Source: Hymenopus coronatus | Taxonomy: Eukaryota; Arthropoda; Insecta; Mantodea; Hymenopodidae | Length of the DNA stretch: 64,000 bases | Reading direction: 5' to 3' | Assembly (NCBI GenBank): GCA_030762935.1 | Contig: CM060887.1 | Location: 14,934,501 to 14,998,500 of the forward strand | Shown here: one piece after another, positions 1 to 11,199 of the stretch | Position numbering within the stretch: position 1 is the first letter of the stretch | Layout of the letters: each line of letters opens with the position of its first letter | Made by a program: the position numbers and the translations under genes | Notes under the pieces: generated by a model | The model's database searches: none | What the model saw: the letters and a program-made list of their open reading frames with translations, nothing else | Told to the model about the DNA's origin: nothing

Positions 1-210
1 TCTGACTGACTGAGAGGAATTGGTAACTAGTCGCTTGCTTGCATTCACTCCCGCGCTTCTACCTCCTACACTCCCGTCCAAAAGTGCATAGTTTGGTCAT
101 TACACCATCTGTGTACTCAGATGAATGATAAACGCAATACAATTTTACCCTTGAACGTTTATTTCATCAGAAAATATGTTATGTGTTTCATTCACATAGC
201 TAGGGATAGT

Positions 211-300
211 ACGAGGACCGGCTGATAACTTCCAGGTCTGTTAGACTGTAGCATCGTGTAGTTTAACTCTAGGCTAGCCTGTATCCATAGTTACAGGTCA
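211..300 (-). repeat. Short interspersed repeat, inverted relative to 6381-6490
   Basis: The reverse complement of 264-300 matches 6381-6417 with about three differences in 37 bases. A second matching block (211-228 against about 6471-6488) lies further in. The spacing differs by about 20 bp, so this is a diverged repeat of 90-110 bp. No coding potential or terminal structure is evident. Confidence 0.65.
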
Positions 301-359
301 ACAGCTTGTTTAGTTTTCGAATGACAGCATTTTAAGGCAACTTTAGAGCTTTCACGAAA

Positions 360-1342
360 ATGGAAGATTTGTAAAAACGAGCAGTGACTAAATACTTCCA
401 TTTGAAAGGCTTAACGTCTAAAGAAATCAAGGAAGAAATGGGCAGTACTTTAAAACACTCTGCCTCTTCACTTTCAATTATAAAAAGGTGAGTTCCACAG
501 TTTAAAATGGGACATACTAGCACTAAGTGATGAGCCTCGCTCTGTTCGCCCTGCAGAAGCGAAAACTCCCGAGATCATTGAAAAAAATTCATCGTTTAGT
601 ACTGGAAGACCTCATTTGTTTGACATAGCAGAGGCTATAAACTTATTTTGGGCTTTCACAAGGTATGTGCAAGATGGGTGCCGCGTTTGTTGACACCTGA
701 TCAAAAGTTACAAAGAAAAACTGTTTCTGTTAAGAATGTGGAGCTCTGCCGTAAAAATCCCAGTGTTTTTTTTTAATTGGTTTATTACCATGGATACGTC
801 AATACCTCCAGAAAGTAAACCACAGTCAAAATAGTGGATTGCGCCAGGTAAACCAACTCTAAAAAAAAGGTAAATAAGGCTATGGCGAGTGTTTTCTGGG
901 ATGCACAGGGAATTATTTTTATTGATTACTTGGAAAAGGGTAAAGGTATCATTGGTGACTACTACGCAAGCTTACTGCAACGTTTGAGCGATGAGATGGA
1001 AAGAAAAACACCTCATTTGGCCAAAAAAAAAAAACCTTTTTTTATCACGACAATGCTCCGGCCCATCTTTCAGTCATTGCAATGGGAAATGTGCGAATTG
1101 AAGTTGGAATTGCTTGAACATCCACCCTATTCGCCAGATCTAGCACCCAGTGACTACTTCCTATTCCCAAACGTCAAAGAATTTATTGGAGGATGAATAT
1201 TTCACAGGAACGAGGGAGTCGTTGATGCGGTAAATAGATATTTTGGGACCTTGAAAAATTGCACTACAGAGATGGTTTAATTAAATTAGGACATCAACAT
1301 GACAAATATATTAGCCTTTCTGGAGATTATGTTGAGAAATAA
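360..1342 (+). pseudogene. mariner-type DDE transposase pseudogene (DD34D)
   Basis: This is a decayed transposase of the mariner family, which cuts and pastes DNA at TA sites. Read across frames, an N-terminal helix-turn-helix stretch (KYFHLKGLTSKEIKEEM, from about 390) is followed by RSVRPAEAKTPEII near 545. From about 880 an open stretch carries FWDAQGIIFIDYLEKGK, then the catalytic HDNAPAH region (split by a frameshift after an A-run near 1024) and the third-acid block PPYSPDLAPSDYFLF at about 1121-1170. The C-terminal GDYVEK and a stop are at 1325-1342. The start is taken at ATG 360, which meets a stop after four codons. Several stops and frameshifts make it non-functional. About 327 codons fits a slightly shortened mariner, whose transposases are usually near 345 residues. 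Terminal inverted repeats were not found. Confidence 0.85.
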
Positions 1343-1892
1343 AGCAAACAAACAAAAAATATTTTAAATGCTGTTGTCATTTAGAGGCCCGGGACCCTTG
1401 TATCTTGGGCACCGATATAGGGACACGTGTACTCGTAGTTACCGGTTGCATAGCTATTGTTGCCATAAGGTATTGTTGGCTGCATTGGCCGAGGTCACTT
1501 CCGTCGTATTCGAGGATTCCGGAAGTACGTCATTTGTGTTGTGCCAATCCAGGACATTCTACTGGCTCATTGTAATTTAGTATTTTATCAGAGGAATAAA
1601 AACACAGGTAATTCTGGTGAAAAGTGGCATTTGCGTGTAAATTTATTGTCTACAGTCCACATTTAACGGTCACGCCATGTAAAACTACCGAATAGAGACA
1701 GCATTAACGACTGCACGCGCCGCATGTAAACAGCCTGTAGTAACGCGTTGGGGAACGTGGCTCGACGCAGCAGTATACTATTCTGTACTATTTTATAGGT
1801 ATTTAATGCCTTTGATAATAGTACATACTCTTCAAGCAAGATTGTAAAAGCTCTTGCTTCAAATGGATTACGTCAATTTTTGTTATATTTAA
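1343..1892. other. No recognisable feature
   Basis: Unique-looking sequence with a few short open frames (for example 1368-1580) that show no known motif. I see no repeat shared with the rest of the window. Confidence 0.4.
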
Positions 1893-2030
1893 CGCCCAGT
1901 TTTATTACCATGGTACCGCAAGTGATGATACTGGTGATACATGGAATGGAGATGGAGCACCGGTGGAATGCGATGTCTGGAGAAACGGGAGAAATACCGC
2001 ACCTGGAGCGAATTGCCGAAACATGTTATC
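1893..2030 (-). mobile_element. SINE-4 copy, decayed, body only
   Basis: The order and wording of blocks (TACCGCAAGTGATGATACTG, then gatacatggaatgga, then ggtggaatgcgatg, then an aaacgggag block) match the body of the SINE at 27371-27612, also on the minus strand. The tRNA-like head is not recognisable here. Confidence 0.6.
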
Positions 2031-2407
2031 GCAGCTGATGTTCATTTCTTTGAAATCTTGTCGCACCTAACGTTCGTTTGTTTAATCTCCTGTCTTGGTT
2101 ATTGGTAACAAGGTGACAATCCAGGCAGCCAACCTTCACTTTTAATAACTGTCGGTTCAACAATTTTACTTTTAATTAATTCATTTACAATGTTTATTTA
2201 AAGTTTATCCGGCTCATAATGTATTTAGTTAAAAAAAAGGAGTGAAAATAATCATTATTTATATTATTTATGTATGGGTTGAGTACAATAACCTCCAATA
2301 AAATAACGTTTGTTTCCATTTCATGTATTACTTAAGCTGAAATAAAATAATTGTTGCCTATTTATATTGTTGCTATCATATTCGTACATTGAGTGTAGGC
2401 ACGGTCG
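2031..2407. other. AT-rich spacer, nothing recognised
   Basis: AT-rich sequence with no shared repeat or coding motif visible. Confidence 0.4.
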
Positions 2408-2560
2408 GCCATATCATAATTCAGAAGGCAGTGAAGAATGAAAAAGAAAAATCGGTAAATGAACATGGTCGAATATGTCATCTACCATTTCAGAGCTAAT
2501 GTAGGTATTACAACCATAACCTTGTAGTTTGTCAGTACTTTGGGCGACTTCACCCGACAA
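2408..2560 (+). repeat. Family-2 interspersed repeat, copy A (left part)
   Basis: Shares with 3828-4320 and 43015-43300 the string of blocks ttcagaaggcagtgaagaa, cggtaaatgaacatggtcg, gtcatctaccattt and ttacaaccataac. It stops matching after about 2530, so only the left part is present. Confidence 0.7.
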
Positions 2561-3010
2561 CTCACATTTAAGAAAAATGGAGAACAAACCAAATTTACAA
2601 TACAGGATCAACACGGTAATAACAGACACCAATTATATATGTGTCGCCCCACTAACTTTAATAAACAAAATGGGGTCCAGTATAACTTTTATAACAATAC
2701 TTTTCATTAACAAACCATAAAAAAAACACAGTTAACTGCACTACAGATCGTCGTATTGTGGCATATTATTTCACGTAACAGGCAACGAAATAACTAAGTT
2801 AGAAATCACGACAGTTAGCCTTTTCACAAAACCCAAATGAACTTAAATATTCGTTTTACCAAGCAATCATGCCCACGTAACACAAAGATAAGTTTAGCCC
2901 TTACGATAAAGAATTAACAGCGAATCACGTTATCTAAATCACTTACCGCTCCACTCTGAGAAGACCTGAGTCTGACTGCCTGACAGCTTTCCCTCTTTAG
3001 CTCCGGAAAA
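2561..3010. other. Spacer, nothing recognised
   Basis: Short unmatched AT-rich sequence. The small ORFs across it are not conserved with anything I know. It ends in the A-run in front of the next HE copy. Confidence 0.4.
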
Positions 3011-3827
3011 TCTGATGTGTTCCATTCACATGACTTTCTCTGCATCTCTGTAACAAATTATTGTTAAAAAGCTTATGCTTCTTTTTACTTCATACTAATT
3101 CAGAAACATTAGTAGAAATAGTCTTATTACTTGCTTCCTTATAAGTAGAAGCAAAATAAGGGAGTATCATAGGTTAAAATGATCAAAAGCAGGTTGTTAT
3201 GTGACTTAAATTCCTTTGTATGGACAGGATTTGACAAATTCCTGTATGAGAAAAGTATAAGTTTTTTAAAGCTGAAACAGAAAAACCAGGAATATCTTAA
3301 AAACGATCAACTCCATGAAAAAAATGTATATAACATAAATTGTGTGTTTTAATGTGCTCTACATTTTCTGTGAAGTAAGGCTGTGACCATCTCTTGCGGA
3401 TTAGCAGTTATGCAAAATTCCGCAAAATTCATCCAAAATAAAGTAGTCTTTAGAGGCTATTCCCATAAAAGTCTAGATATACAATCTATTTGTGAGGTAA
3501 GTATCTTTAATATATGATATTTTAATCAAAATCGTTAGAGCCATTTTGAAAAAAACAAAATGTTCGAAAAATGTTCCATGTAAAGGGTTGTTTGTTGGTA
3601 GTGGGGGGGGGGATTTTCTTGAAAATCTTCGTTTGGTATTTAACAGTCTTTGAGCTATGCTGACTACACATACACACATGGACCTTTTTCCAAAAATGTT
3701 TTTTTTTTTTTTTTGGATTCAGGTGAAACCAAAACATGTAATTCCCGTGAAATCTCGGTATCGAATTTTGGGTGGAATACAACACATTTTCTACATTATG
3801 TACATAGTATGTGTAGAGAAAGTAAAA
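3011..3827 (+). mobile_element. HE repeat, complete copy
   Basis: Begins TCTGATGTGTTCCATT after an A-run and ends in a hairpin (ctacattatgtacatagtatgtgtag) followed by gaaagtaaaa. The interior has the G-tract near 3602-3611 and a short acacacatgg microsatellite. The right end abuts family-2 sequence, so HE may have landed in or beside that repeat. It carries no coding capacity; ORFs here are shadows of the repeat. Confidence 0.9.
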
Positions 3828-4320
3828 ACATTCGGTAAGTAAACATGGTCGAAAATGTCATCTACCATTTGAGAACTAATGTATTACAAACATAACGTGA
3901 TAAAATCTCCCTTAGTATATATTATAATTTTTTTTTTTATATTGTTTCATTTGTATAGCCCCCTTTAACTTCAATGGTCATATCGGAGGCTTTGACTTGT
4001 GAAACAACTCATATTACTGTAGGTTAGAACATTAGGTTAATCATTATTATATTACTAATACACACGCACTTTCATTCTCACATTCATACTTCCAGACTGT
4101 GGGGGAATAAATCTGGTTAAAGAAAAATTTCCCGCCCCAGCCGGGAATCGAACCCGGGACCTCCAGGTGAGAGGTCAGCTATCTGACCACTCAACCACGG
4201 AGGCACTCAATAAATTATTAATAGTATCTATTTCGCTGAATTGTGTTATGCAATACAACACGTCGGTTGGCTGCGGTCGTGAATTATGGACAAGATGAAA
4301 ACACTCGAGATATTTCTTAT
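3828..4320 (+). repeat. Family-2 interspersed repeat, copy B, split by a SINE
   Basis: The left part (3828-3920) matches copies A and D through gtgataaaatctccctt. The right part (about 4255-4320) carries the cggtcgtgaattat and gatgaaaacactcg blocks. A SINE at 3930-4204 sits between, so the SINE is younger. Neither end of the family is defined. Confidence 0.7.
3930..4204 (-). mobile_element. SINE-1, tRNA-derived, complete copy
   Basis: On the minus strand the head reads gcctccgtggttgagtgg, followed by an RNA polymerase III B box GGGTTCGATTCCC (4143-4155). A tRNA-unrelated body and an A-rich tail (T-run at 3928-3938) follow. The same head, body and tail recur at 56110-56358. A SINE is a non-autonomous retroelement copied by a LINE reverse transcriptase; this one is too long and lacks a cloverleaf 3' half, so it is not a tRNA gene. 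Confidence 0.85.
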
Positions 4321-4806
4321 GATATTGTGTCAGCTTTCTAATTATCCTATTCCGAAGTGCCTTGGGTTACACGAGATGTACATGCCTCGATCTGCTAGCA
4401 ACACTATCAGTCTTGTTTGCAGCAACAGTTTCCACATTGCATTATGTTGAATTCAGCACAAGTCTGACCAAATATTGCACGCCCCAGGGTATTAATGACG
4501 TATTCGCATTATAGCACTTTGCATATGAAGATAAAGGTCAATATCACATTATCAGCAACACCACTCATGTTTGTTCTCACTTCGGAGCAATATACCATCA
4601 ATGGCACTTAACATTTGCTTATCAAGTGTTGGAGTGCAGTTTCATTCTGATATAGTTGGTGGCTTCAACAGCAAAACTGGTGAATTCTAAAATCTTTGTA
4701 TTATTTATTACTCGCCTTCTACATCATCCAAAATCTACACGCGTTAGATAGCCTCATATTGCAAATTATTCTTTGCATAGAATACTTTTTTCTATTTTTA
4801 ATTGTT
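4321..4806. other. Unrecognised spacer
   Basis: No shared repeat or protein motif seen. Confidence 0.4.
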
Positions 4807-5396
4807 TACTCTCTCTACACTATGTACAATGTATAGAGAAAGTATTGTATTGCACCCAAAAATTTGATGCCGAGATTTCACCGTAAATACATGTTTGGGG
4901 TCCCCGTGAATACAAAAAATGTATTTTTTGGAAAAAGGTCCGTGTGTGTCAGTTTGGTATGCTCCAAGGATGCAACACGAAGATTTTCAAGAAAATACCC
5001 CCACCACAAATTACCCTTTATATGGAAAAAAAAATCGAAAATTTTCATTTTCTCAAAAATAGCTCTAACAATTTTGATTAAAATATCGTATATGAAAGAT
5101 ATTTACCTGACAAATAAAATGTATATCTTGAATTTTCTGGGAATAGCTCTTAAAGACTACTTTATTCTGGATTATTTTTTATTGAATTTTGCTTCAGTGG
5201 TAAGCCGTAAGAGATAGACAAAAATGTAGATCACGATAAAACACACAATTTATGCCTTATTGGAATTCATAATTTTTTAGGTATTCCTTGTATTTGGTTT
5301 CAGCTTTAAAAAACTTACTCTGTACTTTTACAGTAATTTGTGAACTCCTGTTCATACAAATAAAGAAACTTACGTCACATAGAAACCAGCTTTTGA
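4807..5396 (-). mobile_element. HE repeat, hairpin end intact, TC end missing
   Basis: Starts with the hairpin (ctctctacactatgtacaatgtatagagaaag) and runs through the interior to the cagcttttgacta block. There it is cut and joined directly to a + strand HE fragment (cggacacagacacg). The junction is internal to the repeat on both sides. Confidence 0.85.
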
Positions 5397-6371
5397 CTAA
5401 CGGACACAGACACGTAACTTTTTCCGAAAATGTTTCTTTACTTTCTCTATACGTACTATGTAGATAGTGTATAGAGAAGGTATTGCACTCCACCAAAAAA
5501 TTCGATACCGAGATTTCACCGGAAATATATGTTTCAGGGTCCCCTGTATCCAAAAAAAAGTGTTTTCAGAAAAAGGTCCGTGTGTGTGTCCGTGTGCCTG
5601 TGAACACGATAACTCAAAAATGAAAAGTCGGTAAAATAACAAACTTGGTATTTAAGTTTAGTATCTTCCATGGATGCGACTCGAAGATTTTGAGAAAAAT
5701 CCCCCCACTTCAAACTACCCTTTATATGAAACTTTTTCGAAATTTTTGATTTTCTAAAAAATGGCTCCGATTTTGATTAAAATATCATATATTAAGATAT
5801 TTACCTGACAAATAAAATGTATATTTTGAATTTTCTGAGAATAGCCTCTGAAGACTACTTTATTATGGATGAATTTTGCATAACTACTAAACGGTAAGAG
5901 ATGGACAAAAACTTTAACACACAAAAATGTAGAGCATTTTAAACACACAACTTATGTCATACATTTTTGCCTGGAGTTGATCGTTTTTGAGATATTCCTT
6001 TTTCTTTCTTTCAGCTTTGAAAAACTTATACTTTTCTCATACAGGAATTTGTCAACTCCTGTCCACACAAACAAAGGAACATCAGTCACATAGCAACCAG
6101 CTTTTGGCTTTCACTTTAACCTATGGTACTTCCTTATTTCGCTTAGACTCTGCTATTTTTCTTCATTATCATGAAATAAATAAAAGATAAGCTTATTAAC
6201 AATTTTGTACAGAGATATAGAGAAAGTCATGTAAATGGAACACATCAGATTTTTTTTTAGATAAAGTAGTCCCCAAAACATATATTTCTGGAGAAATCTC
6301 GGTATCAAATTTTTGGGTGGAATGCAATACCTTCTCTATACACTATGTACATAGCACGTGTAGAGAAAGTA
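5397..6371 (+). mobile_element. HE host fragment, interrupted by a nested HE
   Basis: 5397-5438 is the microsatellite and the gaaaatg-T-run block of a + copy. The same copy resumes at about 6250 with T's and gtccccaaaacatatatt and finishes with a normal hairpin and gaaagtaaaa at 6371. The intervening 5439-6249 is a complete minus-strand HE lodged in the T-run. Confidence 0.75.
5439..6249 (-). mobile_element. HE repeat, complete copy nested in another HE
   Basis: Begins TACTTTCTCTATACG with a full hairpin and ends gtcatgtaaatggaacacatcaga before a T-run. Both ends are exact, so this nested copy defines the element boundaries well. Confidence 0.9.
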
Positions 6372-6380
6372 AAACGCTAA

Positions 6381-6490
6381 TGACCTGTAACTATGGATAC
6401 AAGCTAGTCTAGAATTAGATTATACCGTCTATCTGGTCTAGTGGCACCATATCTGTGCGAGGCCGGGGACTTATCAGCCGACCCTCGTAT
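6381..6490 (+). repeat. Short interspersed repeat, partner of 211-300
   Basis: Starts tgacctgtaactatggatac and ends near ttatcagccgaccctcgta. Both blocks occur inverted at 211-300. It lies 10 bp after an HE hairpin end. Confidence 0.6.
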
Positions 6491-6785
6491 ATCCACTTTA
6501 GAAACTACACGCTGGTTGTCAAGGTGTTCTAGATGAGGAGTACAACAGAATTAATGAGAGGAGGTAACGACTTCCGAGTTTTAAGATAGAACATAAATTA
6601 CCTCAGCTTGGGTTTACTCTTCGATATTGCTGTGGTGAAGCCAGCAGCTGCTATTAAGTAGCAGGAAGAAAAGTAATAATTTATCATCTCACCACAATTC
6701 AGAGCATTGCACTTACCTAAAACAATATCCTTGGTCATAAATTACATATTCTGCAAAACAGTCCCTTAAAATACCAATGTGTTCC

Positions 6786-6965
6786 AAAACAACCGTTATT
6801 TAACGAAAATTATCATTTGTAATGCCACGAGTTCCTGTCTATAATTCACGACCGGAGCGTAGCGACGAGTTGTATTTGATAAACGACGCATTCAACTGTT
6901 TATTTACCGAATGTTTTTGTTTTCCTTCATTCTTCACTGCCTCCTGAATCATGATATCGCCGATC
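6786..6965 (-). repeat. Family-2 interspersed repeat, copy C, diverged
   Basis: On the minus strand it carries aggcagtgaagaatgaagg, aaaacattcggtaaataaac, gctccggtcgtgaattat and a gaactcgtggcattac block, in the same order as copies B and D. Confidence 0.65.
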
Positions 6966-7010
6966 GTGTCTATACCTAATGTACGAATATCTATAGCAAC
7001 AGTAAAACAA

Positions 7011-7855
7011 TCTGATGTGTTCCATTCACATGACTTTCTCTACATCTCTGCAACAAATTATTGTTAAAAAGCTTATGCTTCTATTTACTTCATACTAATT
7101 GAGAAACAATTAGCAGAAATAGTCCTATCACTTGCTTCCTTGTAAGTAGAAGCGAAATAAGGGAGTACTATTGGTTAAAGTGATAGTCAAAAGTTGGTTG
7201 CTATGTGACTGAAGTTCCTTGGTTTGTACAGACAGGAGTTGACAAATTCCTGTATGAGAAAAGTATGTTTTTAAAGTTGAAACCAAAAACAATGAGTATC
7301 TAAAAACCGATCGACTCCAAAAAAAATGTGTATAAGATAAATTGTGTGTTTTAAGGTGTTCTATATTATTTATGTTGTAAGTTATTGTCTATCTCTTACG
7401 GTTTAGCAGTTATGCGAAATACCGTAAAATTCCTCCAGAATAAAGTAGTCTTTAGAGGCTATTCCCAGAAATTTCAAGGTATACATTTTATTTGTCAGGT
7501 AAATATCTTTAATATACGAAATTTTAAACAAAGTCAACAGAGCCATTTTTGAGAAAATCAAAATTTTCGAAAAAGTTCCATGTAAAGGGTAGTTTGGGTG
7601 GGGGATTTTTCTCAAAATCTTCGTGTCACATCCCTGGAAGATACTAAACTTAAACACCGAATTTGGTATATAGCGGTCTTTTCGTTTTTGAGCTATGATG
7701 TCCACAGACACACATTGGCCTTTTTCCAAAAATGTTTTTTTTTTATTCAGGGAGACCCAAAACATGTATTTCCAGTGAAATCTCGGTATCAATTTTTTGG
7801 GTGCAATACAATACCTTCTCTATACATTATGTACATAGTACATAGGGAGAAAGTA
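7011..7855 (+). mobile_element. HE repeat, complete copy
   Basis: Typical TC end after aaaacaa, T-rich interior, gacacacattggcc microsatellite remnant, and a hairpin ending gggagaaagtaat. The minus frame over 7403-7792 stays open for 129 codons, an example of the recurrent open frame described under findings. Confidence 0.9.
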
Positions 7856-8657
7856 ATAAGAAAAAATGTTTTATTTCAGCCTTTATCCCTTAGTTGCCTG
7901 CACTAGTATACTACATATGCCGTTTTTCCATTAATTCAAGTTTAAAACTGAAGTTCTAGTAAAAATATTTGGGAATAAACCTATAACATTATTATATAAA
8001 ACAATAGAGAAAATAGAAATGAAAATAAATGTAGATCCTTTATTAATATTTTTCTACCCAATTAAAAGTATAAATTCTTCTAAACCAGTTTTCATATTGC
8101 AGCCAAAGGCCCTACCAAAAAAGTAGTTCAAATGACCATCAGTGTTAGGTGATAGGTAATGGACTGGCCATCCATTCGAAGTCAAATTTTGCAAGTTCAA
8201 ATCCCAGTGATTGTGGTAAAGGACGGGGAGAGCCCAAGTAAAATAATCGGTGTGAGGCTTGGAAGTTAATGGGTAATGGCTGTATTTATATTGGTTTTCT
8301 CTTTTATTTATTTAAAAAATTACTGCAATTTTAGGGCAAAAATTGTATATATTTTTACAATATAAAACAGTCTTGATTACTTGTCGTTTATGGTTGAAGG
8401 TTTGTATAACATGAAATTAATCCTAGAGTACAGCCCTATTTGTATAGTTACGCTTAAAACAAGCGGAACTTATAGGCACCGACAGGCAACAAAGGGTTAA
8501 TAACTAGTACATGAAATGAAAACAAATATTTTATTTGAGGTTAATGCACTCATCTCATTAGAAATCCAAAGAGTGGTTACTTTCACTCCATTTTTCAACT
8601 AAATACTTATGAAATGATACAATTTTAAATAAACATTGTAATTGAATTAATTTAAAG
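7856..8657. other. Mostly unrecognised; possible tRNA-like B box near 8205
   Basis: About 800 bp without a gene. The words gcaagttcaaatcccag (about 8198-8214) resemble a polymerase III B box and may mark a decayed SINE head. Nothing else is recognised. Confidence 0.3.
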
Positions 8658-8659
8658 TA

Positions 8660-9202
8660 CGAGTGTCATTTTTTCAACTTCCGATAGGTTATAGATAAAA
8701 GACAAGTTCATAGAAAACAATTATTTTATTACTAAAATTTTTGTGCACTCAATCACCGAAAAAATTGAGACATTTATCATACCTGTGCACAAGACCTTGT
8801 TGCTTTACGACGTTTGCGCAGTCATTCGAAACAAACGAAGAGGAATGCTGACTTCAGGAATTGTGTTGATCCATGACAACGCTCGTCCACACCCTGCTGG
8901 CACAACCCATCGGCTCCTTGAACAATTTCAATGAGACATTTTCGATCATCCGCCGTATAGTCCTGACCTGGCGCCCAGCGAATTTCACCTTTTCCCTGAA
9001 CTAAAGACGTGGCTAGGAGAGCAGCACTTTCAAACCAACGAAGATCTACAAAGCACAGATATGATAAATGTCCCAATCTTTTCTGTGATTATGTTGAAAA
9101 GTAACCATAAGTGTTTAAAACTTTTAGTAATAAAATAATTGTTTTCTATCAACTTGTCTTTTATTTATAGCCTATTGGACGTTGAAAAAGAAACAGCCCT
9201 CG
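8660..9202 (+). mobile_element. Deleted mariner with long terminal inverted repeats
   Basis: A 543-bp element bounded by TA at 8658-8659 and 9203-9204, the duplication expected of mariner insertion. The first about 85 bp (cgagtgtcattttttcaac onward) are the inverted complement of the last about 85 bp, including a long exact block (tagaaaacaattattttat). The inside encodes only the C-terminal half of a transposase, so it is an internally deleted, non-autonomous derivative. Confidence 0.85.
8743..9124 (+). pseudogene. mariner-type transposase, C-terminal remnant
   Basis: The open stretch reads GIVLIHDNARPHPAG (second catalytic aspartate in HDNARPH) and, after an in-frame stop at 8932, DHPPYSPDLAPSEFHLFPELK (third catalytic position replaced by E of PSE), then GEQHFQTNEDLQS. 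Everything before the second aspartate is missing. It cannot encode an active enzyme. The E at the third position deviates from the usual D of DD34D, although E is chemically possible in the wider DDE/D superfamily. Confidence 0.8.
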
Positions 9203-9204
9203 TA

Positions 9205-9402
9205 GTTTAATTCAAGCTTGGTTCTAACGGTCTTTTTGTTTTTGAGCTATTCTGTCCAAAGACACACACGGACCTTTTTCTAAAAATGCTTTTTTCGGTC
9301 TCAGGGGTGCTCCAAAACATATATTTCCGATGAAATTTTAACATCGTTATTTTGGGTGCAATACATCTGTTCTCTATGAAGATAGTACGTGCAGAAAAAG
9401 TA
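9205..9402 (+). mobile_element. HE repeat, hairpin-end fragment
   Basis: Starts immediately after the mariner TA at the acggtctttttg block and ends at a decayed hairpin and gcagaaaaagtaaaa. The rest of the copy is not on the other side of the mariner, so the mariner did not simply split it. Confidence 0.75.
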
Positions 9403-9454
9403 AAAATAGCAAAAATATTTTGTTTTTCTATTTTTTTCTGAGAACTTATTGAAC

Positions 9455-9535
9455 GCCTTTCGTAGTTCAGTTGGTCAGAGAACTGGCATGTATAGTTGAA
9501 GATCTGTACTGCAAATCCCGGCTATGACCTGGATT
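9455..9535 (+). mobile_element. tRNA-like SINE head, single copy
   Basis: The words cgtagttcagttggtcagag look like a polymerase III A box, and gcaaatcccggc about 45 bp on like a B box. No second copy is in the window. No gene is recognised in the following 400 bp up to the next HE. Confidence 0.45.
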
Positions 9536-9936
9536 TTCATTCTGATTCTACCTTTGCAGCTTCTGGTCTATACACAGTAGGTGGAAGAATTAATTATGAG
9601 GTGAATTATTGGTTTTCTCATAGGTTATGAAGTCTGCCACATCCGCGGTGCTCTTTTCTGTTCTATACGACCCTAATAGTGTCCAGTATGAGCTCATTGG
9701 TGTATCAACACGGCACGAGATTGTATGCTTGTTATTTACTAAATAAATGAACGTCTCAGCATGGTATACTCCAGTGGACATCCCCTCGGATTACAGTACA
9801 AGTCTATGCTTTCATCTCTGGATATTGCGTCACTTGAGATAACATTGTACTGCAGTGATTTTATTCTATGACGACTTTCACAGTTTTCCTTAGAAATAAT
9901 AAAACCCTTTATAGTATGGTCACAATAAAAAAAAAA

Positions 9937-10824
9937 TCTGATGTTTTATACTCACATGACTTTCTCTAGCTGTTCTACAAACTTCATAAATAAGATTATT
10001 CTTCTTTCTGCACCTTACTTATCGTGGTACTCATTAGCACAATGTTTTTTGTTATTTAGTTCCATATAAGTAGGAAGAAAATAAGGGAATACACTAGGCT
10101 AAACCAATAGTCAAATGTTTTAAAAGCTGTCGTTATGCGATTGTCATTACAAATCGCTTCTTTTCTTGGCCAGGAGTAGAACAAAAGAAGAACGGACACT
10201 CCCGTCAGAGAAAAGTATAAGTACTTCACAACTGAAACCAATAACAATGAATACCTCGAAAACGGTACGCTCCACGAGAAAAATGTGTATGACATAACTT
10301 GTGTATTTTAACAAGACCTAAATTGTTTGTAGAGTAAGTTTTCGTCTATCTCTTACGGTTTACTAGTTATGCCAAATTAAGCAAAATTTATCCAGAATAA
10401 ACAGGTCTTCAGAAGCTATTCCCAGAAAATTCAAAATATACAGTTTATTTGATAGGTAAATATCTTTAATATGTGATATTTTAATCAAAATCGTTAGAGT
10501 CATTTTTAAGAAAATCAAACTTTTCGAAAAAAGTTCCATGTAAAGGGTAGTTTGGGATGGGGGGATTTTTCTCAAAATCTTCGTGTCGCATCCCTGGAAG
10601 ATACTAAACTAAAAACACCCAGTTTGGTATTTTAGCTGCTTTTCGTTTTTGAGTTATCGTGTTCATAGACACACGGACACACACACACACACACGGGCGT
10701 TTTTTCTGAAAATGCTTTTTTTGGATTCAGGGGGTCCTAAAACATGTATTTCCGGTGGAATCTCGGTATCGAATTTTTGGGTGGAATACAATATTTCTCT
10801 ATCCCTATGGGGCTAGAAAAAGTA

Positions 10825-10826
<2 letters not shown>
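9937..10826 (+). mobile_element. HE repeat, complete copy, subfamily B
   Basis: Left diagnostic words tagctgttctacaaac and ggccaggagtagaacaaaag. Terminal hairpin of the B type (ccctatggggctag), here partly lost. A (CA)n tract lies at about 10673-10694. It is followed immediately by a (TA)26 microsatellite. Confidence 0.9.

Positions 10827-10827
<1 letters not shown>

Positions 10828-10879
<52 letters not shown>
10828..10879. repeat. (TA)26 microsatellite
   Basis: Uninterrupted alternating TA for 52 bases, abutting the hairpin end of the HE copy to its left. Confidence 0.95.
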
Positions 10880-10882
<3 letters not shown>

Positions 10883-10899
10883 AGCTCTAATTGTTTGAA

Positions 10900-11196
10900 A
10901 AACTTAATGTACTCTATTCACAAAACTTCCTCTCTACAAAACTTTTTTCTCAGAACTGCTTCACGCTAATCTAGGTAAACATTAGCAGAAATTGTCCTAA
11001 GTTATTTGTAAATAGAAGAGAAATAAGATACTACACTAGGCTAAATCGATTGTCAAATCCTTTAAAAGCTGGCTGTTGTGTGATTGAAATTTGTTCCTCT
11101 GTGCATGGTCAGGAGTAAAACAAAGATACAGGAATGACAAATTTCAGTTTTAGCATTTTAAAATTATAACCGATAAAAACGGCTGCCTCGGAAAGG
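10900..11196 (+). mobile_element. HE repeat, diverged left-half fragment
   Basis: Aligns to the left half of HE (cttcacgctaatctagg, then aataagatactacactagg, then ctgcctcggaaag). It represents a third, more diverged variant and is joined internally to the next copy. Confidence 0.75.
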
Positions 11197-11199
11197 GTT

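Noticed and set aside
178..200. HE TC-end fragment (gttatgtgtttcattcacat)
   Set aside because: About 17 bases resemble the end, but the following ACTTTCTCTAC block is missing and no interior sequence follows.
3473..3842. Overlapping short ORFs on both strands in one HE copy
   Set aside because: All are shadows of the repeat; no homology, and a different frame is open in each copy.
4143..4155. A tRNA gene, suggested by a perfect B box (also near 22511, 56158, 58959 and 48765)
   Set aside because: No full cloverleaf with paired acceptor stem could be drawn. The heads are followed by repeated non-tRNA bodies and A-rich tails, so they are SINEs.
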